Positions 5,343-5,969 of a stretch of 5,969 nt of DNA are shown here, piece by piece; positions within the stretch are counted from its first letter, which is position 1; each line of letters begins with the position of its first letter. Source of the DNA: Spirochaetaceae bacterium (GTDB lineage: Bacteria > Spirochaetota > Spirochaetia > Treponematales > Breznakiellaceae); the NCBI GenBank assembly GCA_031269165.1, contig JAISZQ010000310.1:1-5969 (forward strand). Reading direction: 5' to 3'. Under the pieces are notes generated by a model. It saw nothing but the letters and a program-made list of their open reading frames with translations. It did not search any database and had not been told where the DNA came from. A program made the translations under genes and the position numbers.

Positions 5343-5415
5343 TACGGGGGTGGTAAACCCCCGTAGAGGGGGATCGCGGAGGGCGAAGACCGGAGCGAAG
5401 GGGGAGACTTCCCCC
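5343..5415 (+). repeat. Palindromic module, plus-strand copy
   Basis: It opens with a perfect 9-bp hairpin TACGGGGGT/ACCCCCGTA (5343-5351, 5357-5365) and closes with GGGGGA/TCCCCC around GACT (5400-5415). Between them is a purine-rich GGAGGGCGAAGACCGGAGCG stretch shared with the inverted copy at 4801-4866. No coding potential is evident. Confidence 0.65.
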
Positions 5416-5420
5416 TTTTT
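5400..5420 (+). terminator. Terminator-like hairpin with T5
   Basis: GGGGGA (5400-5405) and TCCCCC (5410-5415) form a 6-bp GC-rich stem around GACT, directly followed by TTTTT. It fits the form of an intrinsic terminator on the + strand, but its inverted relative at 4801-4816 lacks the T-run, so termination may be incidental to a repeat. Confidence 0.35.
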
Positions 5421-5458
5421 GATGAGATTCTGAACAGGCTCTTAGGATGCCGGGGGGT

Positions 5459-5479
5459 AACCCACTGTCAACAACGTAA
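5459..5479 (+). repeat. Direct repeat, copy 2 (CTGTCAACAACGTAA box)
   Basis: This is the second copy of the box at 5156-5176, again preceded by G-run bases (CGGGGGG, 5451-5457) able to pair with ACCC. It marks the right limit of the recognisable repeats. Confidence 0.8.
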
Positions 5480-5554
5480 TTTTCTTGGGAGAAGCACTAT
5501 AGCCAAAGGAAAGGGGGATTTTGTTCTTGAGAAATCGCGGGGAGTTGCCGATAA

Positions 5555-5583
5555 TTGATTGAAGTTCTATATTGTAGTATCAT
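5555..5583 (+). promoter_or_regulatory. Sigma70-type promoter for the gene at 5627
   Basis: TTGATT (5555-5560) and TATCAT (5578-5583, five of six matches to TATAAT) are spaced by exactly 17 bases. The start would fall near 5590, giving a leader of about 37 nt. GTTCTAT occurs both inside the promoter (5564-5570) and at the expected start (5590-5596), and ATTG/CAAT (5571-5574, 5586-5589) flank the -10. Either could be a binding site but neither is strong. Confidence 0.65.
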
Positions 5584-5617
5584 AGCAATGTTCTATCGAA
5601 GGATGGAACTTTTGGAC

Positions 5618-5621
5618 GGAG
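5618..5621 (+). promoter_or_regulatory. Shine-Dalgarno GGAG deciding the start at 5627
   Basis: GGAG lies five bases before ATG 5627. A competing ATG at 5623 is only one base from GGAG and reads Met-His-Gly-stop, so 5627 is the start. Confidence 0.75.
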
Positions 5622-5626
5622 TATGC

Positions 5627-5969
5627 ATGGCTAACGAGCGCAAGCCTTCTATTTTTAATGATCGCGGTTCTATCGGTTCCGAAAAGGATCTGGATGAATA
5701 CGGGGTTTGGGTAAAAAGTGAAAGCGAAGAATTCTCTATTTCCGAAGATCCCGAAGAGGATGCTATTTTTGAGGTGGATTTTCCCCCTTTCGACGAAGAG
5801 GCGACTGATACCGCCGAACATAAAACGGCAAGGCGAACCCAAGCCAACGCCGATGTTACGCTGTCCGCTGCCCTCCTTTTGAAAATTGCCGAAGAGCTCG
5901 CGGCGGTCAAAGCCGAACTGGCTACCCTTAAATCGGAACTGGACCGTATCCATAGGAGAGAGGCCGCAT
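5627..5969 (+). CDS. Acidic, coiled-coil-tailed protein of unknown function (3' end outside window)
   Basis: 114 codons are visible and the frame is still open at the right edge. The product starts MANERKPSIFNDRGSIG, then has an EYGVWVKS core (24-31) that I recall from conserved hypothetical proteins of Treponema. A strongly acidic low-complexity stretch follows (about 32-62, rich in Glu/Asp), then a basic link (KTARRTQ, 66-72). A helical segment with Leu/Ala/Glu/Lys heptads (about 79-111, KIAEELAAVKAELATLKSEL) is very likely a coiled coil. There is no signal peptide, so it is probably cytoplasmic or bound to a partner. Promoter, spacing and Shine-Dalgarno sequence are all good, making it the best-equipped gene start in the window. 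Long frames on the opposite strand (5567-5953, 5593-5910) are shadows of this one. Function is not known to me. Confidence 0.82.
   Translation, partial: MANERKPSIFNDRGSIGSEKDLDEYGVWVKSESEEFSISEDPEEDAIFEVDFPPFDEEATDTAEHKTARRTQANADVTLSAALLLKIAEELAAVKAELATLKSELDRIHRREAA

Larger units (their letters stand above)
5290..5440. repeat. About 150-bp element with AGCCTGTTCA inverted ends
   Basis: AGCCTGTTCA (5290-5299) faces TGAACAGGCT (5431-5440), a perfect 10-bp inverted pair related to the boundary motif elsewhere in the window. CTTA occurs just outside both ends (5285-5288 and 5441-5444) and might be a target duplication. However, CTTA also follows the motif copy at 409-417, so it may belong to the repeat. 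The interior has no gene and holds the palindromic module 5343-5415. Confidence 0.6.
4613..5554. other. Gene-free, repeat-dense spacer of about 940 bases
   Basis: The long open frames here (for example 4625-5176 on + and 4660-5043 on -) run through G+C-rich repeats, have no ribosome sites and give low-complexity Pro/Arg/Gly peptides, so I do not call genes. The content is: boundary motif (4640-4654), three tandem modules (4667-4960), a palindromic module in opposite orientations (4801-4866 and 5343-5415), ATTGC..GCAAT repeats (4964-5108), a direct repeat (5156-5176, 5459-5479) and a three-block inverted repeat (5184-5268). About 5480-5554 shows nothing recognisable. Confidence 0.75.

Noticed and set aside
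5567..5953. 128-codon minus-strand frame at the right edge (also 5593-5910)
   Set aside because: Opposite the well-supported gene at 5627, which has a promoter, Shine-Dalgarno site and sensible protein composition.

Overview
The window looks like chromosomal DNA of a spirochaete, most likely a Treponema of the gut or termite-gut type. This is inferred from three things: the style of a spirochaetal lipobox lipoprotein, the Treponema-like acidic protein at the right edge (Asp-Glu-Tyr-Gly-Val-Trp-Val-Lys core), and spacers packed with short palindromic repeats. No rRNA or other phylogenetic marker is present, so the assignment stays provisional. All genes with recognisable products lie on the + strand.

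Layout: (1) 1-293, the C-terminal end of an IS200-like/REP-associated (RAYT-type) transposase, whose stop codon sits inside a perfect 13-bp hairpin. (2) 452-3248, a tight three-gene operon: dut (dUTPase), lptF and lptG, with both junctions formed by 4-base ATGA stop/start overlaps. dut cleans dUTP from the nucleotide pool. LptF and LptG are the two permease subunits of the LptB2FG transporter that extracts lipopolysaccharide or a related glycolipid from the inner membrane. (3) 3249-3802, a spacer with no convincing protein gene. It holds a 59-bp inverted-repeat element and then what I read as a separate transcription unit: a promoter with a dyad over its -35, about 220 nt of self-complementary RNA whose 5' and 3' ends pair, and a T6 intrinsic terminator. 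It resembles 6S RNA in plan but could be a new ncRNA. (4) 3803-4612, a Trp-rich lipoprotein of unknown function. (5) 4613-5554, almost a kilobase without a credible gene, built from at least five interleaved repeat families and several strong hairpins. (6) 5555-5969, a good promoter, a Shine-Dalgarno site and the first 114 residues of an acidic protein with a predicted C-terminal coiled coil, cut by the window edge.

The most interesting signals are the putative structured RNA at 3438-3657 and the structured repeats of 4613-5554, including an inverted pair of one module that keeps a hairpin while changing its stem sequence. All readings were made by eye; no database or folding program was used.
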